The notes beneath the pieces were generated by a model, which worked only from the letters and a program-made list of their open reading frames with translations, was not told where the DNA came from and did no database searches. The position numbers and the translations under genes were made by a program. Below are positions 9,852 through 18,095 of a stretch of 64,000 nt of DNA, piece after piece. The stretch covers positions 1-64,000 of the forward strand of contig NZ_WHYR01000016.1 in the NCBI RefSeq assembly GCF_009428905.1. The letters run 5' to 3'. This stretch comes from Desulfofundulus thermobenzoicus (GTDB taxonomy: Bacteria > Bacillota > Desulfotomaculia > Desulfotomaculales > Desulfovirgulaceae). Position 1 is the stretch's first letter; each line of letters starts with the position of its first letter.

Positions 9852-10071
9852 CCTGCACCACCTCCCTTTCCACCTCTATAACCAGATCCGGGCACATTTT
9901 AGCGCAGGTGGCACAGCCGGTGCATTTTTCCGGTTCGGTGACGGTGGCCGGGTGAAAGCCCATGCCGTTGATATGGCTGGCCATAGCAATAATTCCCCTG
10001 GGGCAAAAATGCCGGCATAATTCGCAACCCTTGCACCGTTCCTCTCTAAATGTTACGCGCGCCACAACCAA
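9844..10071 (-). CDS. 2-oxoacid:ferredoxin oxidoreductase, delta (2[4Fe-4S] ferredoxin) subunit
   Basis: Small two-cluster ferredoxin, about 75 aa, with motifs CKGCELCRHFCP and CTGCATCAKMCP. It transfers electrons from the catalytic alpha-beta core to soluble ferredoxin. An open frame extends upstream to 10194, but the start is placed at the TTG at 10071 because GGGAGG precedes it by seven bases and the family begins directly with the first cluster. A GTG at 10065 is an alternative. It is the first subunit gene of the oxidoreductase set. Confidence 0.88.
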   Translation of the reverse strand: MVVARVTFREERCKGCELCRHFCPRGIIAMASHINGMGFHPATVTEPEKCTGCATCAKMCPDLVIEVEREVVQVG

Positions 10072-10161
10072 ATATCTCCCTCCCATGTTCCCTGCGTCCG
10101 GTAAAAACCGGGATGTCTTCTTTCCGCCGCGCCGGTTCCTGCTGGCGCCGCCCCTTTCACA

Positions 10162-10191
10162 GAAACAAGGGCGGTGTTTCGCCCTTGTTTC
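10162..10191 (-). terminator. Strong hairpin between the P-loop ATPase and ferredoxin genes
   Basis: A 12-bp perfect stem (GAAACAAGGGCG with CGCCCTTGTTTC) around a six-base loop, directly after the ATPase stop. It lacks a long U-run, so it may be a weak terminator, an RNA-stabilising or a processing hairpin inside the operon. Confidence 0.5.
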
Positions 10192-10225
10192 CATGATAAA
10201 CGGCCCGGCAACCCCCTTTCCTTTG

Positions 10226-10915
10226 CTACAGGGCTTCCGGCCGGGACGACTGCATATACAGGTCCAGGGGCAACAGGGCTACGTCCCGGGGCAAATCCCG
10301 CCGGCCGGCGCCTACCAGTTCCCGGCGCACACCCAGCAGCACCACCGGGAGCCCCAGCTTCCGGGCGGCTTCCTGCACCACCCGGTGCCCGGCCAGAACC
10401 ACATCCATGTCAGTGGCCGGTCCCAGGTTGGTATTACTTACCAGTCCGGTAACCCGCATCCGGCAGGCTCTTTCAATTCCGGCCAGGACTTCAAGGATGC
10501 TCTTCTCATTCCTGGTAAAGGGGCGACAGGCATTTACCACCAGCCACAGGTGATAACCGGCCTGCTCCAGCTGGGGTTTGAAACGGCCCAGGACGGTGGC
10601 TCCCACATCATCGCCACCCACGTCAAAAACGCCGTACCGGGTGTGGTCCTCCAGCACACCCCGGATAACGGGCGGCAGGGCCGGCAGATCCGCCCGCTCC
10701 CATTCACCCCGGGGGCAGATTACCGTCAATCCCAGGCCTTCAAGTCTTTCCCTTACCAGCCGGGTGCGGAAATAGGGGTTCACCACATCCAGGTCCACCA
10801 GGGATGTGGGTAAATCCTGCGCTGCCAGTTTCAGGGCGAAGTTTATAGCCAGTTCGGTTTTCCCGCTACCCAGATGGCCCGCAAAAATGGTTATCCGGCG
10901 TAGCGCCTCCCTCAT
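10226..10915 (-). CDS. P-loop NTPase, CobQ/CobB/MinD/ParA-like
   Basis: Nucleotide-binding protein of about 229 aa with a Walker A GHLGSGKTE near the N-terminus, SLVDLDVVNPYFRTR resembling the switch region of ParA/MinD ATPases, and VFDVGGDDVGA as a Walker-B-like stretch. The function is not established. ATG 10915 was chosen over GTG 10924 because AAGGAG is eight bases from the former and two from the latter. It is upstream of and probably co-transcribed with the 2-oxoacid oxidoreductase genes, suggesting a maturation or regulatory role for that enzyme. This is inference from position. Confidence 0.85.
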   Translation of the reverse strand: MREALRRITIFAGHLGSGKTELAINFALKLAAQDLPTSLVDLDVVNPYFRTRLVRERLEGLGLTVICPRGEWERADLPALPPVIRGVLEDHTRYGVFDVGGDDVGATVLGRFKPQLEQAGYHLWLVVNACRPFTRNEKSILEVLAGIERACRMRVTGLVSNTNLGPATDMDVVLAGHRVVQEAARKLGLPVVLLGVRRELVGAGRRDLPRDVALLPLDLYMQSSRPEAL

Positions 10916-10963
10916 CCGCACCACTCCTTCCGGAATCCCTTTACTGCCGGACTATTATTGCCT

Positions 10964-10988
10964 ATTCGACAAAAATACCGGATTTCCT
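10964..10988 (-). promoter_or_regulatory. Candidate sigma-H promoter with overlapping 0A box
   Basis: On the minus strand AGGAAAT (-35) is followed after 14 bases by GAAT (-10), the spacing of B. subtilis sigma-H promoters. TGTCGAA, a perfect Spo0A box, occupies 10965-10971 and overlaps the -10. It would drive the P-loop ATPase and the 2-oxoacid oxidoreductase operon. A 10-bp inverted repeat (TTTCCTATCC / GGATAGGAAA, 10983-10992 and 11028-11037) surrounds the -35. Confidence 0.55.
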
Positions 10989-11138
10989 ATCCAGTTTGTG
11001 AAAAAAGAGCGGCATCCTGACTCTGCAGGATAGGAAACAACGGACAACCGGCATGAAAAAAGACGGACTGCCAGGAACCAGATCTCATTTTGCCCGGCAT
11101 TTCACGCAGCACAAAAAGTAGTCTGTCCTTTTTTTGCG

Positions 11139-11900
11139 TCAGCTTACTTTGGCTTCTATCCGCAGCTTGTCGGCCACCATGGCGATGAATTCGGAATTGG
11201 TAGGCTTGCCCCGCTCGAGATTAATGGTATAGCCGAAGAATTTGGTCATCATCTCCACATTGCCCCGGTCCCAGGCCAGTTCGATGGCGTGACGGATGGC
11301 CCTTTCCACCCGGCTGGGGGTCGTCTGGTATTTATGGGCAATCATCGGGTACAGCTCCTTGGTTACCGCCCCCAGCAGGTTCACCTCGTTGATTACCGCC
11401 AGAATGGCGTCCCGCAGATAATGGTAACCCTTGATATGCGCCGGTACACCCATCTCGTGAATGATATTGGTTACCGCCACATCCATATTCCGCGGCCGGA
11501 CGGGGGAAATATACTGGGAAACATTAACCCCGTCGGCCAGCTGGCGGATGCGGGTGGTGAGAACGGCAAAGTCGAAGGGTTTTAGAATGTAGTAATCGGC
11601 ACCCAGTTCCACCGCCCGCTGGGTAACGCTCTCCTGACCGAAGGCCGTCAGCATAATCACCTTCGGCCGGTGGGGAATGGTACCCAGCCTTTCCAGCACT
11701 CCGATGCCGTCCAAATGGGGCATGATAATATCCAGAACCACTACATCCGGATTTTGCTCTTTTATTTGTTCAAAGGCTTCCAATCCATTATATGCTGTAC
11801 CACAAATCTCAATATCTTCTTGCTGTTTGATAAACTCCTTCAGCAACTCGCAAAACTCCCGATTATCGTCGGCAATCAACACCTTAACCGGTTTTTTCAT
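11139..11900 (-). CDS. spo0A: Sporulation transcription factor Spo0A
   Basis: Master response regulator of sporulation. The N-terminal receiver domain has D11/D12, phospho-acceptor D57 ([10 protein letters not shown]), T85 and K107 (ILKPFD). The C-terminal Spo0A DNA-binding domain contains [17 protein letters not shown] and the recognition region [18 protein letters not shown]. 253 aa from the ATG at 11900. A TTG two codons earlier (11906) has better spacing to AGGAGG and may be the true start. It lies downstream of spoIVB, the universal order in endospore formers. Its likely promoter is at 11967-11991. Confidence 0.97.
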   Translation of the reverse strand: MKKPVKVLIADDNREFCELLKEFIKQQEDIEICGTAYNGLEAFEQIKEQNPDVVVLDIIMPHLDGIGVLERLGTIPHRPKVIMLTAFGQESVTQRAVELGADYYILKPFDFAVLTTRIRQLADGVNVSQYISPVRPRNMDVAVTNIIHEMGVPAHIKGYHYLRDAILAVINEVNLLGAVTKELYPMIAHKYQTTPSRVERAIRHAIELAWDRGNVEMMTKFFGYTINLERGKPTNSEFIAMVADKLRIEAKVS

Positions 11901-11966
11901 ATTCAATTCCCGCCTCCTAATTTTTTTAAATAAAAATTTTTCTATTGAGGTATTTAAATCCAATTG

Positions 11967-11991
11967 ATTCGACGGCTAAAAAAAAACTCCT
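11967..11991 (-). promoter_or_regulatory. Candidate sigma-H promoter of spo0A with 0A-like box
   Basis: AGGAGTT (-35) and GAAT (-10) are separated by 14 bases on the minus strand. CGTCGAA (six of seven matches to the 0A box) overlaps the -10. The -35 lies inside the 3' arm of the spoIVB terminator hairpin. In B. subtilis the sporulation promoter of spo0A is sigma-H dependent and Spo0A-responsive, so the arrangement is expected. Confidence 0.6.
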
Positions 11992-12003
11992 GCTGCCAGG
12001 AGT
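11978..12003 (-). terminator. Intrinsic terminator of spoIVB
   Basis: ACTCCTG - GCAG - CAGGAGT forms a perfect 7-bp stem followed by nine U residues on the minus-strand transcript, about 90 bases past the spoIVB stop. Confidence 0.85.
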
Positions 12004-12095
12004 AAAATAATTTATAATTTACCATATCTGTTTCTATTTGACATGAAACTCATCATCCGAACAAATATCCCGGTCCTAGTCGAAAATACTTAGAT

Positions 12096-13442
12096 TTATG
12101 CTGCTCCCATTTCTTCAACAGTCCCACCCGTCACCGGTACCAACCCGGCCTCCAGGAGCATCCACTCGGCCAGTACACCGTAACCCCGGGTGGGATCATT
12201 AATGAATACGTGGGTTACCGCACCGACAAATTTTCCCTCCTGGATAATGGGACTGCCGCTCATCCCCTGGATTATACCACCGGTTTTTTTCAGCAGTGCG
12301 GGATCGGTCACTTTAATGACCATTCCCTTTCCTTCCCTCCTATTATGGGGCATAACCTGCACTATCTCTACGGCAAAGCGTTCAACGCGATTTCCCTTCA
12401 GCACGGTCAGCATTTCCGCCGGCCCCTCTTTTACCTGGTAGGCCATGGCCACGGGCACCGGCTCCCGGTAATGGGGGTTGGACAGGGGCTTTTTCAGGGA
12501 ACCAATGATACCACATGAGGAATTTTTGGTGATGTCCCCCATGACACCGTTACCGTTAAAAAGACCGATTTTTTCCCCGGGCTGACCCCGCCGACCGGGA
12601 TGAATCCCCTGGATCTGAGCTTCCACAATCCGCCCGTCGGCCAGATCGATGCGCCGGGATGTTTCCATATCGCAGATAACATGACCCAGCGCGCCATATT
12701 TATTGCTGCGGGGATCGTAATAGGTGAGGGTGCCCACACCCGCCGCACTGTCCCGGATAAAAAGGCCGATGCGGTATCGCCGGGTCTGGGAGCAATAGAC
12801 GGGCTTCACCCTGGCGGAAAAAATCCGCTGGCCCCGCTTAAGATCCAGGAGCACCGGCCGCCCCGCTTCCCCGGAACGGATCACTTCCGTACGTACCTGC
12901 TGGTTGCTTTCGGCCTGGCGGCCGTTAATTTTTAAAATAATATCCCCGCTGTTTATCCCGGCCTCCAGGGCGGGATTATGACGCTGGCCCTGGGGATCGA
13001 CTATGGCCGAGTAGCCGACCACCATCACTCCCTGGGCGTGGAGCAATATACCGATGGAATGGCCCCCCGGAATCACCCGTACACCCGGAACCACGTTGAC
13101 CACCAGATGATTCAGCGGAATCAGGCCCAGTAGTTTTACCTGCATGTACACCCGGCCGGGAGACAGGGCCAGGGGAATCACGGTACGGGAGCTGAGTACC
13201 TTTTCGGCGGCGTTACCGTCGGTCACTGAAACTTGCAATATTTTTCCCGGCAATCCCCCGGGCAAAAGGGGATCTCCTACGGCCACATTTTGTTCCTTTG
13301 CCCAGCAAAGGGGGTTGCATACGGCCTTGACCATCAGGAGAACCAGAGTGGTGATCAGTAAAAAAGCTGCGGGAAAGTATCTTCTTCTTTTCAGAATCCA
13401 TCGCCTCCCCTCCGTAAGAAAGCTGGCAGTGAAAAATGGCAA
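12096..13442 (-). CDS. spoIVB: SpoIVB serine peptidase (S55)
   Basis: Forespore-secreted signalling protease that triggers pro-sigma-K processing at the SpoIVFA/FB complex. It has an N-terminal signal-anchor (about residues 22-43), a PDZ domain (around HNPALEAGINSGDIILKIN) and an S55 catalytic domain with the histidine in ALGHVICD and the serine in GMSGSPIIQ. The start is unclear. No ATG lies in frame at the strong GGAGGGGAGG near 13402-13411; the nearest in-frame codons are ATT at 13397 and CTG at 13394, while the TTG at 13442 has no ribosome binding site. From ATT the protein would be 433 aa. Confidence 0.93.
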   Translation of the reverse strand: MPFFTASFLTEGRRWILKRRRYFPAAFLLITTLVLLMVKAVCNPLCWAKEQNVAVGDPLLPGGLPGKILQVSVTDGNAAEKVLSSRTVIPLALSPGRVYMQVKLLGLIPLNHLVVNVVPGVRVIPGGHSIGILLHAQGVMVVGYSAIVDPQGQRHNPALEAGINSGDIILKINGRQAESNQQVRTEVIRSGEAGRPVLLDLKRGQRIFSARVKPVYCSQTRRYRIGLFIRDSAAGVGTLTYYDPRSNKYGALGHVICDMETSRRIDLADGRIVEAQIQGIHPGRRGQPGEKIGLFNGNGVMGDITKNSSCGIIGSLKKPLSNPHYREPVPVAMAYQVKEGPAEMLTVLKGNRVERFAVEIVQVMPHNRREGKGMVIKVTDPALLKKTGGIIQGMSGSPIIQEGKFVGAVTHVFINDPTRGYGVLAEWMLLEAGLVPVTGGTVEEMGAA

Positions 13443-13583
13443 CCATAAAAACCATCAAAATCGGTAATAATAGCGTGCATTCTTAAGATAGCCAGAGATA
13501 TTGTCTGTTATTCTGACTAAATATACCGTGAGTTGCCATATTGGCTGTTTTTCTGCCTTTAAGGGCGTTTGTTACTTTTGGGC

Positions 13584-13610
13584 AAAAAAAAAAGCCCTGA
13601 TAGGGACTTT
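13584..13610 (-). terminator. Probable recN terminator
   Basis: AAAG-t-CCCT and AGGG-CTTT form a stem with one bulge and a three-base loop, followed by a run of ten U on the minus-strand transcript, 65 bases past the recN stop. The rest of 13443-13674 has no gene; a spoIVB promoter must lie there but was not defined. Confidence 0.65.
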
Positions 13611-13674
13611 ATGGAAAAATTTACATTCGACTTTTAAGGCAAATCAGCTTTTTAAAACAATGGCAACATACGGT

Positions 13675-15375
13675 TTAACCGGCGGACATGCCCCGGGCCT
13701 TTTCCAGCAGATAGCGGGCATGATCCATGGCCAGGCCGTCCACTTCCCGCCCGCCAAGCATGCGGGCCAGTTCCGCCAGCCGGCCTTCCTTATCCAGCAT
13801 TTCCACCCGGGTGCAGGTTTGCCCGTTTTCCACCTGTTTAAAAATACGCCAGTGGGTGCGGGCGAAACTGGCAATCTGCACGGAATGGGTTACGCAAATA
13901 ACCTGGCGGGAAAGGGCAATGGAGGCCAGCTTTTCAGCCACCGCCTGCAGCGTGCGGCCGCCAATGCCCGTGTCCACCTCGTCGAAAACCAGGGTGGGCA
14001 GTTCATCCACCGCCGCCAGAATGGACCGGGTGGCCAGCATAATCCGGGACAGCTCGCCGCCGGAAGCAATCCTGGCCAGGGGCTTGAGGGGTTCCCCCGG
14101 GTTGGGGGAAATCAAAAATTCCACCCGGTCCCGGCCGCTGGCCGCCGGACCGGGCAGTTCCTCAAAGAGCACCTGAAAGTTTACCCGCCCCATCTCCAGA
14201 TCCGCCAGTTCCCGGGTAACATCTTCCTGTAAACGGCCGGCAATGCGCCGGCGGGCGGCCGAAAGGGCCCCGGCCTTTTCCTGCCATTCCCTCTCCCGGC
14301 GGGCGGCCTCCTCTTCCAGGGCAGCGGCATTTTCCTCGCCGGATTGTAAGGCCTCCAGCTCGGCTGCCGCTTCCTGCCGGTAATGCAATATTTCTTCCAC
14401 ACTGTCCCCGTATTTACGTTTTAATTCCCGGATGCGGGAAAGCCTTTCTTCCACCAGCTGCAGCCGTTCCGGGTTGTATTCTATCCCGTCCCGGTATTGG
14501 GAAAGTTCCCGGCACACATCTTCCACCTGGTAAAGAACATTATGTAAACTTTCCGCCAGGGGCAATAGGGCGGCATCAACCCCGCCCAGTTCGTCCATAT
14601 CCCGGCTGGCCTGCCCCAGCAGGTCCAGTACGCCGGGAAACCCGTCCTCGCCTCCGTGCAATGCCGCGTAGGAGCGGGCCGCCAGAGCGGCAATCTTTTC
14701 CGCATTGGCCAGGCGGTTGCGCTCCCGGACCAGTTCTTCATCCTCCCCGGGAGATAACTGCGCCCTGTCTATTTCCTCCACATGATAGGCCAGCATATCC
14801 ATGCGCTGCAGCCTGTCCCTGGCCCCCCGGCGCAAATCTTCCAGGCGGGTCTTTACCTTCTGCCACTGGCGGTAAAGGGCGGCCACTTCTTCCCGCAGGG
14901 GCCACAACCCACCGAACCGGTCCAGCAGATCCCGGTGAACATCGGGGTTAAACAGGGACTGGTTCTCGTGCTGCCCGTGGATATCCACCAGATGCAAAGC
15001 CGCCTCCCGGTATGTGCCTAAAGTGACCACCTGCCCGTTGATCCGGCAGGTATGGCGCCCGCTGGCGGCCAGTTCCCGGCTCAGGATCAACGTGCCGTCC
15101 TCCTCCAGGGGAATACCGGCGTCCAGGAGCAGTTGTTCCACCGCCGGCAACCCGCCAATATCAAACATGGCCGTGACCCGGGCCCGTTCCCGCCCGGTGC
15201 GGATGAATTCGGACCGGGCACGGCCGCCCAGGGCCAGCTGGAGCGCTTCAATAATAATGGATTTGCCCGTTCCCGTTTCCCCCGTCAGAACATTAAGTCC
15301 GGGCGTAAAAGCGATGGTTTGTCCGTCGATCAACCCAAAATCCTGTATATCCAGGGAAAGAAGCATTCCTTTCAC
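13675..15375 (-). CDS. recN: DNA repair protein RecN
   Basis: SMC-like ATPase acting at double-strand breaks. Walker A GETGTGKS is at residues 32-39, with a long coiled-coil middle (about 150-370) rich in Leu/Glu/Arg. The ABC signature region is IASGGELSRIMLA and Walker B is LVFDEVDTGIGG, then the switch CVTHSVQIAS. 566 aa, normal. GTG 15375 overlaps the argR stop; ATG 15366 is an alternative with GGGGG six to eight bases upstream. The argR-recN-spoIVB-spo0A order is standard in Firmicutes. Confidence 0.96.
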   Translation of the reverse strand: MKGMLLSLDIQDFGLIDGQTIAFTPGLNVLTGETGTGKSIIIEALQLALGGRARSEFIRTGRERARVTAMFDIGGLPAVEQLLLDAGIPLEEDGTLILSRELAASGRHTCRINGQVVTLGTYREAALHLVDIHGQHENQSLFNPDVHRDLLDRFGGLWPLREEVAALYRQWQKVKTRLEDLRRGARDRLQRMDMLAYHVEEIDRAQLSPGEDEELVRERNRLANAEKIAALAARSYAALHGGEDGFPGVLDLLGQASRDMDELGGVDAALLPLAESLHNVLYQVEDVCRELSQYRDGIEYNPERLQLVEERLSRIRELKRKYGDSVEEILHYRQEAAAELEALQSGEENAAALEEEAARREREWQEKAGALSAARRRIAGRLQEDVTRELADLEMGRVNFQVLFEELPGPAASGRDRVEFLISPNPGEPLKPLARIASGGELSRIMLATRSILAAVDELPTLVFDEVDTGIGGRTLQAVAEKLASIALSRQVICVTHSVQIASFARTHWRIFKQVENGQTCTRVEMLDKEGRLAELARMLGGREVDGLAMDHARYLLEKARGMSAG

Positions 15376-15827
15376 CCCCGGGACAGCTGGTTTAATCTTT
15401 CCAGTACGGTAGCCACCAGCCTTTTGGGCTTGACCACCACCAGAATGGTATCATCTCCGGCCACCGTACCGATGATTTCCGGCCAGCGGGATTGATCCAG
15501 GGCCGAGGCCACTCCCTGGGCTTCTCCGGGCAGGGTCTTGATCACCACCAGGTTTTCACTGTAATCCAGGAACTGGACCGAGTCCCGGAAAAGTCTTTTC
15601 AACCTTTCCTCCCGGGGCCGCAGGGAACTGTCCACCGGTGGGGCATACCGGAAGCGGTTGTTACCCACCGGTATCTTAATCAGGCCCAGTTCCCGGATAT
15701 CCCGGGAAACGGTGGCCTGGGTCACGGCAAAACCGGCCTCTTTGAGGGCGGTAGCCAGTTCTTCCTGGGTGCCGATGATCTGCCGATTAATGATTTCCAG
15801 TATTTGTCTATGGCGCCGGCTTTTCAA
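15372..15827 (-). CDS. argR: Arginine repressor ArgR/AhrC
   Basis: Hexameric arginine-sensing repressor/activator of arginine metabolism genes. The N-terminal winged helix spans about residues 1-70 with ATVSRDIRELGLIKI, and the C-terminal oligomerisation/arginine-binding domain includes GTVAGDDTILVVV. 151 aa, typical. It overlaps mnmM upstream and recN downstream by four bases each, so this is a tightly coupled operon segment. Target operators are not in this window. Confidence 0.95.
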   Translation of the reverse strand: MKSRRHRQILEIINRQIIGTQEELATALKEAGFAVTQATVSRDIRELGLIKIPVGNNRFRYAPPVDSSLRPREERLKRLFRDSVQFLDYSENLVVIKTLPGEAQGVASALDQSRWPEIIGTVAGDDTILVVVKPKRLVATVLERLNQLSRG

Positions 15828-16405
15828 CTGCCGCCACCTGCCTTTTCCACCAGTATGACCACCGGAGCCCGGGGGGAGCGGTTCCAGAAGGCCAGGCGCA
15901 GGACCGTGTACTCCCGGGGAGGCAGTTGGGCCACATATTCCTCCAGGGTTTCCTGCTCCTGCCGGGCACCGGGATGCCCCGTATATACCACCAGGGAAAG
16001 GCGGCCTTGCGGGGCCAGCAATGCCAGGGCGTCCTGCAATGCCCGTAAGGTGGTACCGGGCCGGGTAATAATGCGGTGGTCGCCACCGGGTAAATAGCCC
16101 AGGTTAAACATGACCGCTTTGACCGGCGGCGGCACGTGGGCGGCCATGGCGGCGTGATCCCGGAGCAACAGGGTCACCCGTTCCAGCAAACCCGCGGTTA
16201 CCAGCCTTTGGCGGGTTATTTCCAGTGCCCCGGGTTGAATGTCAAAGGCAAATACCCGCCCCGCAGCGCCCACACCCCGGGCCAGAAACTCCGTATCCAG
16301 GCCCTTTCCGGCCGTGGCGTCCACCGCCACGGAACCGGGTATCAATACCGGCGCAATGAATGCCTGTGCCCATGCGGTGGCACTGGCCGTTCGTTCAGGG
16401 ACCAT
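15824..16405 (-). CDS. mnmM: tRNA methyltransferase MnmM (YtqB family)
   Basis: Class I SAM-dependent methyltransferase, about 193 aa. It has the SAM-binding loop VDATAGKGLDTEFLA, an acidic strand FAFDIQPGA and the family-specific NLGYLPGGDH. This matches the B. subtilis YtqB/MnmM layout, which carries out the last methylation in making mnm5s2U at the wobble position of some tRNAs. ATG 16405 is preferred over GTG 16414 since AAGG is eight bases upstream. The 5' end overlaps the nadK 3' end. The closest alternative annotation is 'class I SAM methyltransferase'. Confidence 0.85.
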   Translation of the reverse strand: MVPERTASATAWAQAFIAPVLIPGSVAVDATAGKGLDTEFLARGVGAAGRVFAFDIQPGALEITRQRLVTAGLLERVTLLLRDHAAMAAHVPPPVKAVMFNLGYLPGGDHRIITRPGTTLRALQDALALLAPQGRLSLVVYTGHPGARQEQETLEEYVAQLPPREYTVLRLAFWNRSPRAPVVILVEKAGGGS

Positions 16406-17261
16406 TATGTTCACCTTCGGTTAATTTGTGACGCAATAGATAGAAAAAACTCCGGTGTTTTAAACGTATAAAGCGGGCACGGTGGACCGATTTTTCCACC
16501 ATGATGGTGTCATCGGGTTGCAGGGCAAAGCCGTGTTGCCCGTCCACCGTAAGCATAACCTCCGCCTGCCTGGAACGCAGGACCACCCTCACCCGGCTTT
16601 CACCGCTGATGACCAGGGGACGGGTCCAGAGGGAATGGGGACAGATGGGAGTGACCAGCAGCAGGTCCAGTTCCGGTGTTACCAGGGGTCCGCCGGCGGA
16701 AAGGGAATAGGCGGTGGAACCGGTGGGAGTGGCCACAATCAGGCCGTCGGCGGGATAGGTGGTCACGAAATCATCGTTGACGCAGGTTTCCAGGAAAATG
16801 AGCCGGGCAAAGGCTCCCTTGGTAATCACCGCGTCATTTAAACCGATGGCCCGCCCCACCACGGAACCTCCCCGGATCACCCGGGCCTCCAGCATCATCC
16901 GTTCTTCAACGGCATATTCACCGGACGGCAGTTTTTCCAGTTCCGTTAACACCTCGGGCAGGTCGATTTCCGTGAGAAAACCCAGGCGGCCCAGGTTTAT
17001 GCCCAGAATGGGTATTCCCCGGGGGGCGCATTCCCGGGCGCTGCGTAACAGTGTGCCGTCGCCGCCCAGAACCATCATCAGATCCACCCGGTTCACCAGT
17101 TGCTCCCGGGGCATTCCCAGAGCCGGCCGGTTGATCAACCGGGCCGCCTCATCGGTTATGGCCACCCCATACCCCCGGACATTCAACCAGTCTATTATTT
17201 GTTCCACCAGAGGCACAACTCCTGTTCTGGCCGGGTTTACCACCATGCCGATTGTTTTCAT
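16395..17261 (-). CDS. nadK: NAD kinase
   Basis: Phosphorylates NAD to NADP. The conserved GGDGT is at residues 66-70 (MMVLGGDGTLL), followed by GINLGRLGFL, the NE/D-type motif LNDAVIT, and TPTGSTAYSLSAGGP. 288 aa, as expected for the ATP/polyphosphate NAD kinases of Firmicutes. It sits in the dxs-tlyA-nadK-mnmM-argR-recN cluster. The start is ATG at 17261. Confidence 0.97.
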   Translation of the reverse strand: MKTIGMVVNPARTGVVPLVEQIIDWLNVRGYGVAITDEAARLINRPALGMPREQLVNRVDLMMVLGGDGTLLRSARECAPRGIPILGINLGRLGFLTEIDLPEVLTELEKLPSGEYAVEERMMLEARVIRGGSVVGRAIGLNDAVITKGAFARLIFLETCVNDDFVTTYPADGLIVATPTGSTAYSLSAGGPLVTPELDLLLVTPICPHSLWTRPLVISGESRVRVVLRSRQAEVMLTVDGQHGFALQPDDTIMVEKSVHRARFIRLKHRSFFYLLRHKLTEGEHNGP

Positions 17262-17273
17262 GCGGTCACCCCT

Positions 17274-18092
17274 TCAAACCCCGCGATCATCCAGCTGTTC
17301 ATGGGCGGCAGCCACCACGGCGGGTATGGCGGCGGGCAGATCCACCAGATTGGCCGGGTTCCGGTGGAAACAAATCAGGAATTCGATATTCCCTTCCGGT
17401 CCTTTAACGGGGGAAAAATCCAGACCGCGCACACCCCATCCCAGGCCGGCCAGTACAGAGCAAACCCCGGCAATCACTTCCCGGTGTACCGCCGGCTCCC
17501 GGACCACACCCTTCTTACCCACCTTTCCACGTCCGGCTTCAAACTGGGGCTTGATCAGGGCCACCCCCAGGGCACCGGCGGTAGTCAAATCCTGTAAACG
17601 GGGCAATACCAGGGCCAGGGAGATAAATGAAACATCGATTACCGCCACATCCGCCAGGCAGGGCAAACGGCCGGCATCCAGATGGCGGATATTGGTCCGC
17701 TCCAGGACCACCACCCGGGGATCATTGCGCAGCTGCCAGGCCAGCTGTCCGTACCCCACATCCACGGCAATAACCAGGCGGGCGCCATGCTGCAGGGCGC
17801 AGTGGGTAAAACCGCCGGTGGAAGCTCCCACATCCAGCACCACCCGGTCGCGAAAGTCAAGATCAAAACTTTTAATGGCCTTCTCCAGCTTTAAACCACC
17901 GCGGCTGACATAGGGCATCCCGGGAGCAACCGCCAGGGAAACAGCGGCATCAACCAGCCGGCCGGGTTTATCCGCCGGTCGGCCGTTGACCTGGACCTGA
18001 CCGGCCATAACTGCCGCCCTGGCCTTTTCCCTGCTGGGGAAAAACCCCCTTTCCACCAGGAGCATGTCCAGACGCCGGCGCTTTTCGGCCAT
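17274..18092 (-). CDS. tlyA: TlyA family rRNA (cytidine-2'-O)-methyltransferase
   Basis: Contains an N-terminal S4 RNA-binding domain (RLDMLLVERGFFPSREKARAA) and a C-terminal FtsJ-like Rossmann methyltransferase with the SAM motif VLDVGASTGGFTHCAL. Known members 2'-O-methylate cytidines of 16S and 23S rRNA, and older annotation calls them hemolysin A. About 272 aa. ATG 18092 is taken rather than the preceding GTG 18095. It is tightly spaced behind dxs. Confidence 0.93.
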   Translation of the reverse strand: MAEKRRRLDMLLVERGFFPSREKARAAVMAGQVQVNGRPADKPGRLVDAAVSLAVAPGMPYVSRGGLKLEKAIKSFDLDFRDRVVLDVGASTGGFTHCALQHGARLVIAVDVGYGQLAWQLRNDPRVVVLERTNIRHLDAGRLPCLADVAVIDVSFISLALVLPRLQDLTTAGALGVALIKPQFEAGRGKVGKKGVVREPAVHREVIAGVCSVLAGLGWGVRGLDFSPVKGPEGNIEFLICFHRNPANLVDLPAAIPAVVAAAHEQLDDRGV

Positions 18093-18095
18093 CAC

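Noticed and set aside
16759-17913. Plus-strand open frame of 384 codons opposite nadK/tlyA
   Set aside because: The composition is dominated by Arg, Ser, Thr and Pro. It is a shadow of two certain genes on the other strand.
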